The notes beneath the pieces are model-generated. The model was given only the letters and a program-made list of their open reading frames with translations. It did not search any database and was not told where the DNA came from. Made by a program: the position numbers and the translations under genes. From NCBI GenBank assembly GCA_003559475.1, contig PWLF01000257.1, positions 1-35,823 on the forward strand: a DNA stretch of 35,823 nt, written 5' to 3'. This document shows positions 1 to 6,705 of the stretch, one piece after another (within the stretch, counting starts at the first letter, position 1; each line of letters begins with the position of its first letter). Origin of the DNA: Bacteroidales bacterium (lineage in GTDB: Bacteria > Bacteroidota > Bacteroidia > Bacteroidales > UBA7960).

Positions 1-121
1 ACGAAAGCACTTTTTTTCTAAAAAACGCTTTTTTATTTTAACGATAAAATCCAGTCGCCAAGCGGGTTGAGGTCACTTTTTACCTTCAAATAATTCAAAA
101 TAGTTCTTATTATATAAATAT
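1..121. repeat. Terminal direct repeat, left copy
   Basis: This stretch is identical, base for base, to 35703-35823. A 121-base exact overlap at the two ends of a contig is typical of a circular or circularly permuted genome assembled with an odd k-mer size. I therefore read it as one locus seen twice, not as a true phage terminal repeat. It contains most of intergenic element A. Confidence 0.95.
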
Positions 122-160
122 CTTTTATTCTTTTTTATTTATTTAGAAAGGATATTATTA
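1..160 (+). repeat. Intergenic element A (copy 1 of 4)
   Basis: This is one of four related non-coding elements. It begins across the contig junction near 35696 (GTGTTGACA). The 24-bp imperfect inverted repeat is at 6-29, from AGCACTTTT to AAAACGCT. ATTTTAACGATAAAAT follows at 35-50 (element D has ATTTTAACGATAGAAT on its minus strand), then a GC-richer variable part near 50-85. CTTATTATATAAATAT lies at 106-121, and an AT-rich block ends in TTTATTTATTTAGAAAGG near 154. The operator-bearing terminase promoter lies downstream, as in copies B and C. Function is unknown; a protein-binding site, replication origin or structured RNA are all possible. Confidence 0.75.
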
Positions 161-209
161 TTTGTATATTCGTGTTTCGTATCTAATAATTATCACCACC
201 CTAAGCAAA

Positions 210-238
210 TTGAATTTTGTGACCACAAATGGTATAAT
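210..238 (+). promoter_or_regulatory. Promoter of the terminase operon
   Basis: The -35 is TTGAAT (210-215), the spacer is 17 bp, and the -10 is TATAAT (233-238) preceded by TGG (extended -10). It lies 32 bp upstream of the terminase small-subunit start. Its spacer holds a dyad operator shared with two other promoters. Confidence 0.75.
216..229. promoter_or_regulatory. Operator dyad TTTGTGACCACAAA
   Basis: This is a perfect 6+2+6 inverted repeat, TTTGTG-AC-CACAAA, filling the -35/-10 spacer. The core TGTGACCACA recurs in the promoter spacers at 5726-5739 and 21013-21026. A protein bound here would block RNA polymerase. The RHH protein encoded at 21069 is the best candidate (inference). Confidence 0.65.
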
Positions 239-269
239 TAATATATATAAATGAAAGGAGTTGATTGAT

Positions 270-677
270 ATGACAGTACCAGTTAAGGGAGGTCGACCAA
301 AGGCATTTAATAGTGTCGAGGAGCTTGAAAAGAAAATTGAAGAGTTTTATGACTATTGTGAATTAAAAGAAGAGACTTTGACTTTTGAAAGATTATCAAC
401 GTTTCTAAATGTAGATAGAAAAACCATTTATAATTATGAAGATAAAGACGAGTATTTCCACACTTTTAAAAAAGTTAGAGAGAGAATATTAGCTGATATA
501 ATGAGTAAAGGTTTAGGGAATAAGATAAATCCAACCTTTGGAATATTCTGTTTGAAGAATTATGGATATACAGATAAGCAAGAGATTGAAAGCACTAATA
601 CAAATACTAATAAGAATATTAATGTTGACCATCTAAGTACAGAACAAATCAAGGAACTATTAAAAGATGAAAGTTAA
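270..677 (+). CDS. terS: Terminase small subunit
   Basis: This is the probable DNA-recognition subunit of the packaging motor. It should bind the pac or cos site and load the large subunit. The 135-residue protein has an N-terminal helix-turn-helix-like stretch (about residues 40-60, ERLSTFLNVDRKTIYNY), a helical middle, and a polar Asn/Thr-rich tail of the kind that contacts the large subunit. I chose ATG 270, nine bases after AGGAG (256-260); the TTG at 261 abuts the ribosome site and is unlikely. It overlaps the large-subunit gene by 11 bases, which is typical of terS-terL pairs. The name rests on position, size and the HTH; sequence alone is only moderately diagnostic. Confidence 0.8.
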   Translation: MTVPVKGGRPKAFNSVEELEKKIEEFYDYCELKEETLTFERLSTFLNVDRKTIYNYEDKDEYFHTFKKVRERILADIMSKGLGNKINPTFGIFCLKNYGYTDKQEIESTNTNTNKNINVDHLSTEQIKELLKDES

Positions 678-2055
678 GCAACAATTACAATGCGAATTAG
701 CAAGACGTGAGTTTTGGTATTATTGTAAATTGATGGCTAGTGATTTCTATAAAGATGATAGAATATACCTGAAAGAGATTTGTGACACTCTCCAAGAGTT
801 TTATGAAGGAGATAAACAAGTGCTGTGTATTAATTTACCGCCGAGGCATGGGAAATCTAGAACAGCAACCCTTTTCGTAGAGTGGTGCTTGGGTAAAGAC
901 AATAGTCTTAAGGTTATGACAGGCTCATACAATGAAACTCTATCAACTACATTTTCAAGACAAGTTAGAGGAGCAATCCAGGAAATTAAGGCAGATGAAG
1001 ATAAATTAGTATATAATGATATATTCCCCTCTACTAAAATAAAGTACGGAGATGGGGCAGTAAACCTTTGGAGCTTAGAAGGTAACAATAATAAGAACTA
1101 TCTAGCAACATCGCCCACAGGGACTGCCACAGGCTTTGGAGCTGACATTCTAATTATAGACGATGTAATCAAAAATGCAGAAGAAGCAAATAATGCTAAT
1201 GTACTAGAAAAACATTGGGATTGGTTTTGTAATACTATGCTGTCAAGATTGCAGGGCAAAAGAAAAGTCATAATTATTATGACAAGATGGGCAACACAAG
1301 ATTTAGCAGGTAGAGCAATAAGACACTTTAAAGATATTAATCAAAATGTAGAACTATTAAGTATGAAGGCTTTTGATGGTTCAAAAATGCTTTGTAATGA
1401 TGTTTTAAACCTAGAACAATACGAAACATTAACCAAAACTCTAGGTGATGACATAGCCTCTGCAAACTACAATCAAGAGCCTATTGACTTAAAAGGTGTT
1501 TTATATTCTAATTTAAAAACTTATGATAGTATTGAAGATATAGGAATTAAAAGTATAAACAATTATACAGATACAGCAGACACTGGGAAGGATTATTTAT
1601 GTAGCATAACCTATGCGGTAGATAAAGACAAAAACGCTTATATATTAGATGTAATATACACTCAAGAGCCTATGGAAATTACTGAACCTCTTCTCGCTAA
1701 AACTTTGTTAGAATATAAGGTAAATTATGCAAATATAGAAAGTAACAACGGGGGGCGTGGGTTCGCTAGAAATGTTAATAGGATTATCAATGGCGTAAAT
1801 AATAGACATACAATAATAAGACCATTTAGCCAAACAAAAAATAAAGAATCAAGAATATTAACAGGTTCTACTGGCGTTATGAATAGTATTTATTTCCCTA
1901 GTGATTGGAAATATAGATATCCTGATTTTTATAGAGATGTAACAACTTATCAAAGAGCTGGTAAAAACAAACATGATGATAGCGTAGATGCACTTACTGG
2001 TGTATATGAGAAAATTCAAAGCAATAATATTATGCGTACTAATGCAAGACTATAA
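667..2055 (+). CDS. terL: Terminase large subunit (ATPase-nuclease)
   Basis: This is the motor that pumps DNA into the prohead and cuts it. The 462-residue protein shows Walker A PPRHGKSRT (58-66), Walker B ILIIDD (161-166), and a coupling-motif region MTRWA (205-209). The C-terminal RNase H-like nuclease has acidic residues in TDTADTG (301-307), E358 in IESNNGG, and HDDSVDAL (436-443). Length and motif order fit Terminase_6/phage Terminase_3 proteins. It starts inside terS and is followed 12 bases later by the portal gene, with ribosome site AGAGGTG. The identification is secure. Confidence 0.97.
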   Translation: MKVKQQLQCELARREFWYYCKLMASDFYKDDRIYLKEICDTLQEFYEGDKQVLCINLPPRHGKSRTATLFVEWCLGKDNSLKVMTGSYNETLSTTFSRQVRGAIQEIKADEDKLVYNDIFPSTKIKYGDGAVNLWSLEGNNNKNYLATSPTGTATGFGADILIIDDVIKNAEEANNANVLEKHWDWFCNTMLSRLQGKRKVIIIMTRWATQDLAGRAIRHFKDINQNVELLSMKAFDGSKMLCNDVLNLEQYETLTKTLGDDIASANYNQEPIDLKGVLYSNLKTYDSIEDIGIKSINNYTDTADTGKDYLCSITYAVDKDKNAYILDVIYTQEPMEITEPLLAKTLLEYKVNYANIESNNGGRGFARNVNRIINGVNNRHTIIRPFSQTKNKESRILTGSTGVMNSIYFPSDWKYRYPDFYRDVTTYQRAGKNKHDDSVDALTGVYEKIQSNNIMRTNARL

Positions 2056-2067
2056 AGAGGTGATAAA

Positions 2068-3474
2068 ATGTTAACTTTTCAAGATTATTTAAATAGTAGT
2101 GATAAAATAGGCTTTATAAATGATGCTATAATAGAGTTTAAAGCGTCTGAAAGATACAAGATAGCTAATATAGCTTGGGCATACTTTAGCGGTGAAAATG
2201 TAACCATTTTGGAACGTATGAAGTGGTTTTATAATACTAATGGTATAAAACAAGAAGATTTTTTTAAAGCTAATAACCAAATTCCATCTGCATTTTTCCC
2301 TAAGATAATTAAACAAGAATGTTCTTATTTACTTGCTAATGGTGTTACTATGGAAGATAAATTTAAAAAAGATTTAGGGAAGAAATTTGATAATAGAATT
2401 TATAAAAGTGGATTATATTCGAAAATAGATGGAGTAAGTTGGACTTATTGTCATTTGGATTCTAAAGGCAAATTCTGTGAAGATGTTTGGAGAGGCAATG
2501 AATTTGTGCCTTTATTCGATGAAAGAACAGCAACTCTTATGGCTGGAATAAGGTTCTGGCAATTAGATGTTAACAAACCTATGTTTGTAGAGTTTTACGA
2601 ACAAGATGGAATTACAGAACTACAAAGTAATAAACAAAATAATTTGATAGTGACTAAAGAAAAACAACCTTATAAATTAATTAAAAAAATAGATGTACTA
2701 GGAGAAAGAATAGAAGGAGAGAATTGGAGCATACTTCCTATAGTTCCATTATATTCAGGGATATTAAAGAAAAGTTCGTTGACTATTTCTCTAAGAAATC
2801 AAATTGACCTTTTTGATAAAATTTCTTCTGACTTTGGAAACAATTTGGAAGATGCACAAGACATTTATTGGATTCTTAAAAATTATGCAGGACAAGATAT
2901 GGAACAGTTTTTAAAGGATTATAAATATTATAAAACTATACAAATTACTGACGAAGGAGAAGCAAGCCCACATACCATAGAGGTACCACATGAAGCTAGA
3001 AAAATAGCTTTAGAAATATTAAGAAAGCAAATTTATGCTACTGCTATGGCTACAGACATGGACACTTTGACTGGTGGAAGCTTGACAGCTACAGCTATAA
3101 GAATAGCTACCCAAGATTTAGATTTAAAAACGGATGAATTTGAAATAAATGTTATTGATTATATAGAAAATATTCTTAATATATACAATGAATATAAAGG
3201 CTCTAACGAGGAATATGAATTTAAATTAATAAGAAGGACATTAATTAATGATACTGAAACTATAGACAATATTTATAAATTTAGAAATGATATAGATTTA
3301 GAAACTGCATTGAGATTAAATCCTTATATAAGTGATGCAGATGTGGACGATATTATCAAGAAATTAGAAGAGGAAAATATAAATAAATTTAGTTATGAAG
3401 AAGAAAATACATCTATAGAAGAACCTGAAAATGGTGCAATACAACAAAAGGAAAACAAAGAAGAGGTGGTGTAA
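2068..3474 (+). CDS. Portal protein (SPP1 gp6-like)
   Basis: This should be the dodecameric channel at the capsid vertex that docks the terminase and later the connector. The 468-residue protein follows terL directly and is about the length of SPP1-type portals (Phage_prot_Gp6 family). Visible features are an N-terminal region with VTILERMKWFY, a central segment FDKISSDFGNNLEDAQDIYWILK typical of this family (residues about 250-272), then MDTLTGGSLTATAIRIATQDLD in the crown/stem half, and an acidic, Glu-rich C-terminus. ATG 2068 follows AGAGGTG. The next gene starts immediately after its stop. Confidence 0.88.
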   Translation: MLTFQDYLNSSDKIGFINDAIIEFKASERYKIANIAWAYFSGENVTILERMKWFYNTNGIKQEDFFKANNQIPSAFFPKIIKQECSYLLANGVTMEDKFKKDLGKKFDNRIYKSGLYSKIDGVSWTYCHLDSKGKFCEDVWRGNEFVPLFDERTATLMAGIRFWQLDVNKPMFVEFYEQDGITELQSNKQNNLIVTKEKQPYKLIKKIDVLGERIEGENWSILPIVPLYSGILKKSSLTISLRNQIDLFDKISSDFGNNLEDAQDIYWILKNYAGQDMEQFLKDYKYYKTIQITDEGEASPHTIEVPHEARKIALEILRKQIYATAMATDMDTLTGGSLTATAIRIATQDLDLKTDEFEINVIDYIENILNIYNEYKGSNEEYEFKLIRRTLINDTETIDNIYKFRNDIDLETALRLNPYISDADVDDIIKKLEEENINKFSYEEENTSIEEPENGAIQQKENKEEVV

Positions 3475-4383
3475 TTGGATTTTGCACATCAAGAAACGGA
3501 CAAAATGTTGTTTAATTTGGAAAAAGAACTCAATAAAATCTATAAGCAATCATACTTTGAATGTAAATCAAAACTAAATAAAAATCAGAAACTAATTGAT
3601 GAACTTAGTAAAACTGATGACTTAATAAAGCGTAACAATTTACTTAGGAAAAAGAATAGACTTGACACTCTATTAAAACAGATGATGTTAAATATAAATT
3701 CAACTAATGAAATAGCTGTAAAGATGATTAACAATGATATGATAGATGTATATTGGTTTAATTATGCTTACTTAGGTTATACTATAGAAAAGACTTTAAA
3801 TGCTAGAATAGGATTCCAAGTATTTAATCAGAATGTAATTAAAAAGCTATTACAGGACGAGTTAAACCCTTTTACTTTGCTTACTATAGATAAATTAAAA
3901 GATAAAGGGAATATTTATTCTCAACTTAAAAGAGAGCTAAGTGTTGGACTATTGCAAGGAGAGAGTATAACTAATTTAGCTAAGAGAATGGAAAAGGTTC
4001 TTAATATAAGTCATAACTCTAGTATAACTATGGCTAGAACAGAAACAACTAGAATAGAAAGTTCGGCTAGGATGGATAGTTTTGAATTTGCAGAAACTAA
4101 AGGCATAAAAGTAAAAAAAGAATGGATTAGTACAATTGATAAGCGTACTAGGAAAAGCCATAGAAGACTAATGGGAGAAATTAGAGAGATTGACGAAAAG
4201 TTTTCTAATGGTCTTATGTATCCCGGAGACCCAAATGGGAAAGCTGAGGAAGTTATTAGGTGCCGTTGCACTATGGTATCTAAATTAGTTGACTTAGAGG
4301 AAACTAGAAAAGAATTAGAACTTGATGAAAGAATAAAGAAAATGAGTTTTGAAGAGTGGGGTGTTGAATATGCTAAAGATTAA
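3475..4383 (+). CDS. Minor head protein, Mu gpF / SPP1 gp7-like
   Basis: This 302-residue protein is a head-morphogenesis protein carried with the portal. The N-terminal half is Lys/Asn-rich helix. The C-terminal half holds the family signature: ARTETTRIESSARM (187-200), KEWISTIDKRTRKSHRRLMG (215-234) and the Cys/Arg motif VIRCRCTM (260-267). It begins with TTG right after the portal stop, with GAGGTGG about six bases upstream; the first ATG is ten codons further in and lacks its own ribosome site. Its last codons overlap the gp10-like gene by 14 bases. Members of this family aid portal incorporation or DNA ejection. Confidence 0.88.
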   Translation: MDFAHQETDKMLFNLEKELNKIYKQSYFECKSKLNKNQKLIDELSKTDDLIKRNNLLRKKNRLDTLLKQMMLNINSTNEIAVKMINNDMIDVYWFNYAYLGYTIEKTLNARIGFQVFNQNVIKKLLQDELNPFTLLTIDKLKDKGNIYSQLKRELSVGLLQGESITNLAKRMEKVLNISHNSSITMARTETTRIESSARMDSFEFAETKGIKVKKEWISTIDKRTRKSHRRLMGEIREIDEKFSNGLMYPGDPNGKAEEVIRCRCTMVSKLVDLEETRKELELDERIKKMSFEEWGVEYAKD

Positions 4384-4762
4384 CATACAAGATAATAGCA
4401 AAAAATTACTCGGAGAAACAGAAGAAAAAAAAGAAAAAATATTGTATATGATTGGGTTGGAATGGCAACGCATAGTAACTAAAATAATAACTGAAAAGAA
4501 AATAGTAGATACTGGTAGACTAAGAGCTTCTATGAGTTTTATAACTAATAAGAGACAAGTAAAAGGTACTAGAGTACCCGAAACTCTTCCAAAAGATTAT
4601 TTGAGTGGTAGAGCTGGTAAAGATGAATTAATAGTAGGTAGTAATGTTGAATATGCAGAAAAAAATGAACTTACTAATAGAAAAGGTGATTTCTTAAGAC
4701 CTTCATTACTGGAACATACAGGTGTATACCAAAAAATAGCAGATTCAGTTTTTAAAGAATAA
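4370..4762 (+). CDS. HK97 gp10-like head-tail joining protein
   Basis: This 130-residue protein shows the usual order of HK97-gp10 family proteins: an N-terminal helix, VDTGRLRASM (about 50-59), VGSNVEYAEKNEL (about 92-104) and a C-terminal FLRPSLLEH. Proteins of this family act near the head-tail joint. I chose ATG 4370, with GGGGTG just upstream, over an upstream TTG at 4349. Its position is odd. It normally sits after the head-closure gene, but here it follows the Mu F-like gene and is separated from the other connectors by the leftward cassette and capsid genes. A terminator shared with the convergent gene follows. Confidence 0.82.
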   Translation: MLKINIQDNSKKLLGETEEKKEKILYMIGLEWQRIVTKIITEKKIVDTGRLRASMSFITNKRQVKGTRVPETLPKDYLSGRAGKDELIVGSNVEYAEKNELTNRKGDFLRPSLLEHTGVYQKIADSVFKE

Positions 4763-4766
4763 AAAA

Positions 4767-4797
4767 AAGAGGTATTAACTACCTCTTATATTTTTTG
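4767..4797. terminator. Bidirectional terminator between convergent operons
   Basis: The 8-bp stem AAGAGGTA/TACCTCTT with loop TTAAC (4767-4787) has T-rich sequence on its right and an A tract (T on the other strand) on its left. It sits where the rightward packaging genes meet the leftward cassette and overlaps the end of the leftward gene. Confidence 0.85.
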
Positions 4798-5363
4798 TTT
4801 ATTTTATTAAATTTTATTAATATAATTATTAAATAAATTAACATAGAAGGAAAGAATATAACTCCTACTGGAATTGGGAATATTGCACTTAATATACTTC
4901 CTATAATTGTAACACCTAAAAATCTATAAGCTATGCAATTTTTATAATATTTATTAGGCGTATTTGTTTTAATTATGTTCAAAGTTTTTTTGCATTGTAC
5001 TTTTACATCTCTAAACACTTCTTTTATTTCTTCTAACTGTTTTTTATTGTGTTCTTTTCTAAGCTTAACAAAGACATGTTTGAATTCTTTTTTAGATTCT
5101 CTATCTAAGTTAAGATAAAACTCATGGAATGACCTGAAATCCATGCTATCTCCTTTTGTAAACAGTTTTACAGTATCATCTACACTAATTGTAGTCTTAT
5201 TATATATCTTGTTATATAAAGCTTTATGAGGGTCATTAATCCACCCCATACCTTTTTTACCATACCAAGGTATAAATGCTTTTTTAGCTTTTCTTTTAAG
5301 TTTAGCAGTAGTACGAGATTTTATTCTATTTTTAAGATTTATTTTTCTAATTCCTAATTTCAT
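4779..5363 (-). CDS. Basic membrane protein of leftward cassette, function unknown
   Basis: This 194-residue protein is the last gene of a leftward three-gene operon. The first 40 residues are very basic (NRIKSRTTAKLKRKAKKAF). Next comes a block that looks conserved, IPWYGKKGMGWINDPHKALY (about 31-50) with YNKTTISVDD after it, then a charged helical middle. Two hydrophobic segments (about 145-167 and 169-185) and a basic tail close it. That predicts a cytoplasmic domain anchored by a C-terminal hairpin in the membrane. A small membrane protein, transcribed against the structural genes from its own repressible promoter, fits a superinfection-exclusion or immunity gene. That role is inference; I recognise no characterised family. 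Confidence 0.8.
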   Translation of the reverse strand: MKLGIRKINLKNRIKSRTTAKLKRKAKKAFIPWYGKKGMGWINDPHKALYNKIYNKTTISVDDTVKLFTKGDSMDFRSFHEFYLNLDRESKKEFKHVFVKLRKEHNKKQLEEIKEVFRDVKVQCKKTLNIIKTNTPNKYYKNCIAYRFLGVTIIGSILSAIFPIPVGVIFFPSMLIYLIIILIKFNKINKKYKR

Positions 5364-5521
5364 ATTATTTCAATTCCTTTCTGATTTGATATTTGTGTAT
5401 GTTCAATCCAGTCTTTTTGTATAAAATCACACAAGTATGGTAAACCTTCATTTAAAAAAGTATTTAAAGTTATATAACCTTCTTTTTTATTATATTCGTT
5501 TCTTATTTTTCTTATTTTCAT
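5360..5521 (-). CDS. Small cassette protein 2, paralogous to its neighbour
   Basis: This 53-residue protein overlaps the genes on both sides through ATGA junctions, so the three cassette genes are translationally coupled. It begins MKIRKIRN, then YITLNTFLNEGLPYLCDF and a Gln/Asn-containing tail. The preceding gene has the same pattern (RKIRN, YIT, a short Leu-rich helix, LP, aromatic-F), so the two appear to be diverged duplicates. A GAGGAG ribosome site lies inside the upstream gene. The function is not recognised. Confidence 0.72.
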   Translation of the reverse strand: MKIRKIRNEYNKKEGYITLNTFLNEGLPYLCDFIQKDWIEHTQISNQKGIEII

Positions 5522-5685
5522 AATATGTTATTTCTCTCCTCTTCATTTAATAAGTAATCATCAAACCATAGACCCGATTCTGTAAATTCATAACCCAAAG
5601 GTAATTTGTTATTTTTAATAAGCTTTTCTATAGTAATATATTTTATTTTATTAGTAGCAATATTTCTTATTTTCCTAACTAACAT
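5518..5685 (-). CDS. Small cassette protein 1, first gene of leftward operon
   Basis: This 55-residue protein starts MLVRKIRNIATNKIKYIT and ends with an acidic segment, FDDYLLNEEERNN. The ATG at 5685 is preceded by AAGAGGTGATATTAA, a strong ribosome site. Its stop overlaps the next start by four bases. It resembles the 53-residue neighbour over the first 35 residues. It lies 31 bp from a -10 element with an operator in the spacer. The function is unknown. Basic front and acidic back would suit a small binding partner or toxin/antitoxin-sized protein, but nothing here proves either. Confidence 0.75.
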   Translation of the reverse strand: MLVRKIRNIATNKIKYITIEKLIKNNKLPLGYEFTESGLWFDDYLLNEEERNNIL

Positions 5686-5715
5686 TTAATATCACCTCTT
5701 TGATTTGTTAATTAT

Positions 5716-5744
5716 ATTCTATCAGATTGTGGTCACATTGTCAA
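5716..5744 (-). promoter_or_regulatory. Promoter of the leftward cassette
   Basis: On the minus strand, -35 TTGACA (5744-5739), a 17-bp spacer and -10 TAGAAT (5721-5716) lie just upstream of the first cassette gene. It shares 16 bases, TTGACAATGTGACCAC, with the promoter at 21008. Confidence 0.78.
5726..5739. promoter_or_regulatory. Operator dyad ATTGTGGTCACATT
   Basis: The core TGTGGTCACA (5728-5737) is the reverse complement of TGTGACCACA found in the terminase and RHH promoters. It occupies the -35/-10 spacer of the cassette promoter, the same relative place as in the other two. One of the outer base pairs is mismatched. Confidence 0.65.
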
Positions 5745-6060
5745 TAGCCTGACTGTAGTAAGTTAACTTAGGAAGTTATTAATTGAAGATGAAAAGATTG
5801 AAATTGCATATATCATAATTGCATTACCTTTCTAAATAAATAATTTATAAAAAAATAAAAAGATATTTATATAATAAGGAACTTTTTTAATAATATTGAG
5901 CCTCGACTGGCTACAAACCCAGTAAATAAGCCAATCCTTTAGCAGAGTGACGTAAGCACTTTTCCAAAAAAAACTGCTCCAAAATTGTGACGTTGTCAAC
6001 ACGCTATTTTTAGTGCTTTTTGCAAGTTTTTAATTTACTTCTTGCATATTTATACGTACA
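5745..6060. other. Gene-free regulatory region around element B
   Basis: No credible gene fits in this stretch. From left to right it holds about 80 bases of plain AT-rich spacer, element B, and about 55 bases with GCAAGTTTTTAATT and TTGCATATTTAT. The last part resembles sequence beside element D and leads into the scaffold promoter. The region serves a divergent pair: the leftward cassette and the rightward capsid operon. Confidence 0.6.
5825..6005 (-). repeat. Intergenic element B (copy 2 of 4)
   Basis: Reading leftward, the order is GTTGACAAC (near 6000), the 24-bp imperfect inverted repeat at 5955-5978 (AGCACTTTT...AAAACTGCT on the plus strand), a variable part, then CTTATTATATAAATATC and TTATTTATTTAGAAAGG ending near 5827. 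The variable part (5895-5940) can fold using ACTGG/CCAGT or TGGCT/AGCCA. The AT-rich block is nearly identical to that of copy A. As in A and C, the TGTGACCACA promoter follows downstream in the same orientation. Confidence 0.75.
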
Positions 6061-6071
6061 TTGACAGCAAA

Positions 6072-6100
6072 TTGACAAAAAAAAATTCGTGTTATATAAT
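6072..6100 (+). promoter_or_regulatory. Strong promoter of the capsid operon
   Basis: The -35 TTGACA (6072-6077), 17-bp spacer and -10 TATAAT (6095-6100) match the vegetative consensus exactly. A second TTGACA sits 11 bases upstream (6061-6066). The spacer is A-rich. It drives scaffold and capsid, the most heavily expressed phage genes. Confidence 0.85.
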
Positions 6101-6105
6101 TAAAT

Positions 6106-6120
6106 TAGTGGAAATCACTA
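6106..6120. promoter_or_regulatory. Dyad at the capsid transcript start
   Basis: TAGTG-GAAAT-CACTA forms a perfect 5-bp inverted repeat beginning where transcription should start. It could be an operator at +1 or a 5' stabilising hairpin on the capsid mRNA. It is short, so support is modest. Confidence 0.45.
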
Positions 6121-6144
6121 TAAAATTTTGAGGAGGATTATAAA

Positions 6145-6681
6145 ATGGATTTAAAACAAATATTAATCTCTAGTGGAATAGAGAGCGAACTAGCCGAGCA
6201 ATGTTCTAAGGCTATAAATGGAGAACTACACAAAGAGTTTATCCCAAAGGCACAATATAATAAGAAAGTCGTTGAATTAGAAAGTTTAAAAGAAAAAGCT
6301 GACGATTTATGTGCAGTAAATGGGGAGCTTGAACAACTTAAAACTCAATTAGCTAATAAAGAAGAGGAATTTAATAATTATAAGATTGATATAGAGAAAA
6401 AAAGTACACAAGCTACTAAAATAAATAAAATAAAAGACCAATTAAAAAAAGATGGAATAACAAGCGATAAATTAGTTAATTTATTAGTAAAAGAGGTAGA
6501 TATCAACTCGTTGGAGTTTGAAGATGATAATATAAAAGATTGGGAAAACATTGGCAAGAGTTTGAAAGAGAATTATTCTGACTTTTATACATCTACACAA
6601 ACAACAGGGGTTGAACCATCTACACCACCAGCAAATAACCCTAGCGAAAAAGACCCATTTTTGATGGGATTTGATAATTAA
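6145..6681 (+). CDS. Scaffolding protein (GP20-like minor structural)
   Basis: This 178-residue protein sits directly before the major capsid gene, the usual place for scaffold. It begins with a short N-terminal domain, then has a long charged coiled coil (about residues 45-95, Lys/Glu/Leu heptads), a helical segment, and a Thr/Pro-rich linker before FLMGFDN. This layout matches phage minor structural protein GP20 scaffolds, which line the prohead and leave before DNA packaging. Ribosome site GAGGAGG lies ten bases before ATG. It is the first gene of a strong promoter. Confidence 0.85.
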   Translation: MDLKQILISSGIESELAEQCSKAINGELHKEFIPKAQYNKKVVELESLKEKADDLCAVNGELEQLKTQLANKEEEFNNYKIDIEKKSTQATKINKIKDQLKKDGITSDKLVNLLVKEVDINSLEFEDDNIKDWENIGKSLKENYSDFYTSTQTTGVEPSTPPANNPSEKDPFLMGFDN

Positions 6682-6705
6682 AACAAATAAAAAGGAGTGA
6701 ATCAA

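Noticed and set aside
1-121. Genuine direct terminal repeats of the virion DNA
   Set aside because: A repeat of exactly 121 bases, an odd number commonly used as assembly k-mer, is better explained by circular assembly. Coverage data would be needed to revive the idea.
261-269. TTG 261 as the terminase small-subunit start
   Set aside because: It directly abuts the AGGAG ribosome site with no spacing, whereas ATG 270 has nine bases.
5885-5945. The GC-richer part of element B as a stand-alone riboswitch
   Set aside because: It can fold two ways with only 5-bp stems, the other copies do not keep the same bases, and no gene follows it at riboswitch distance.
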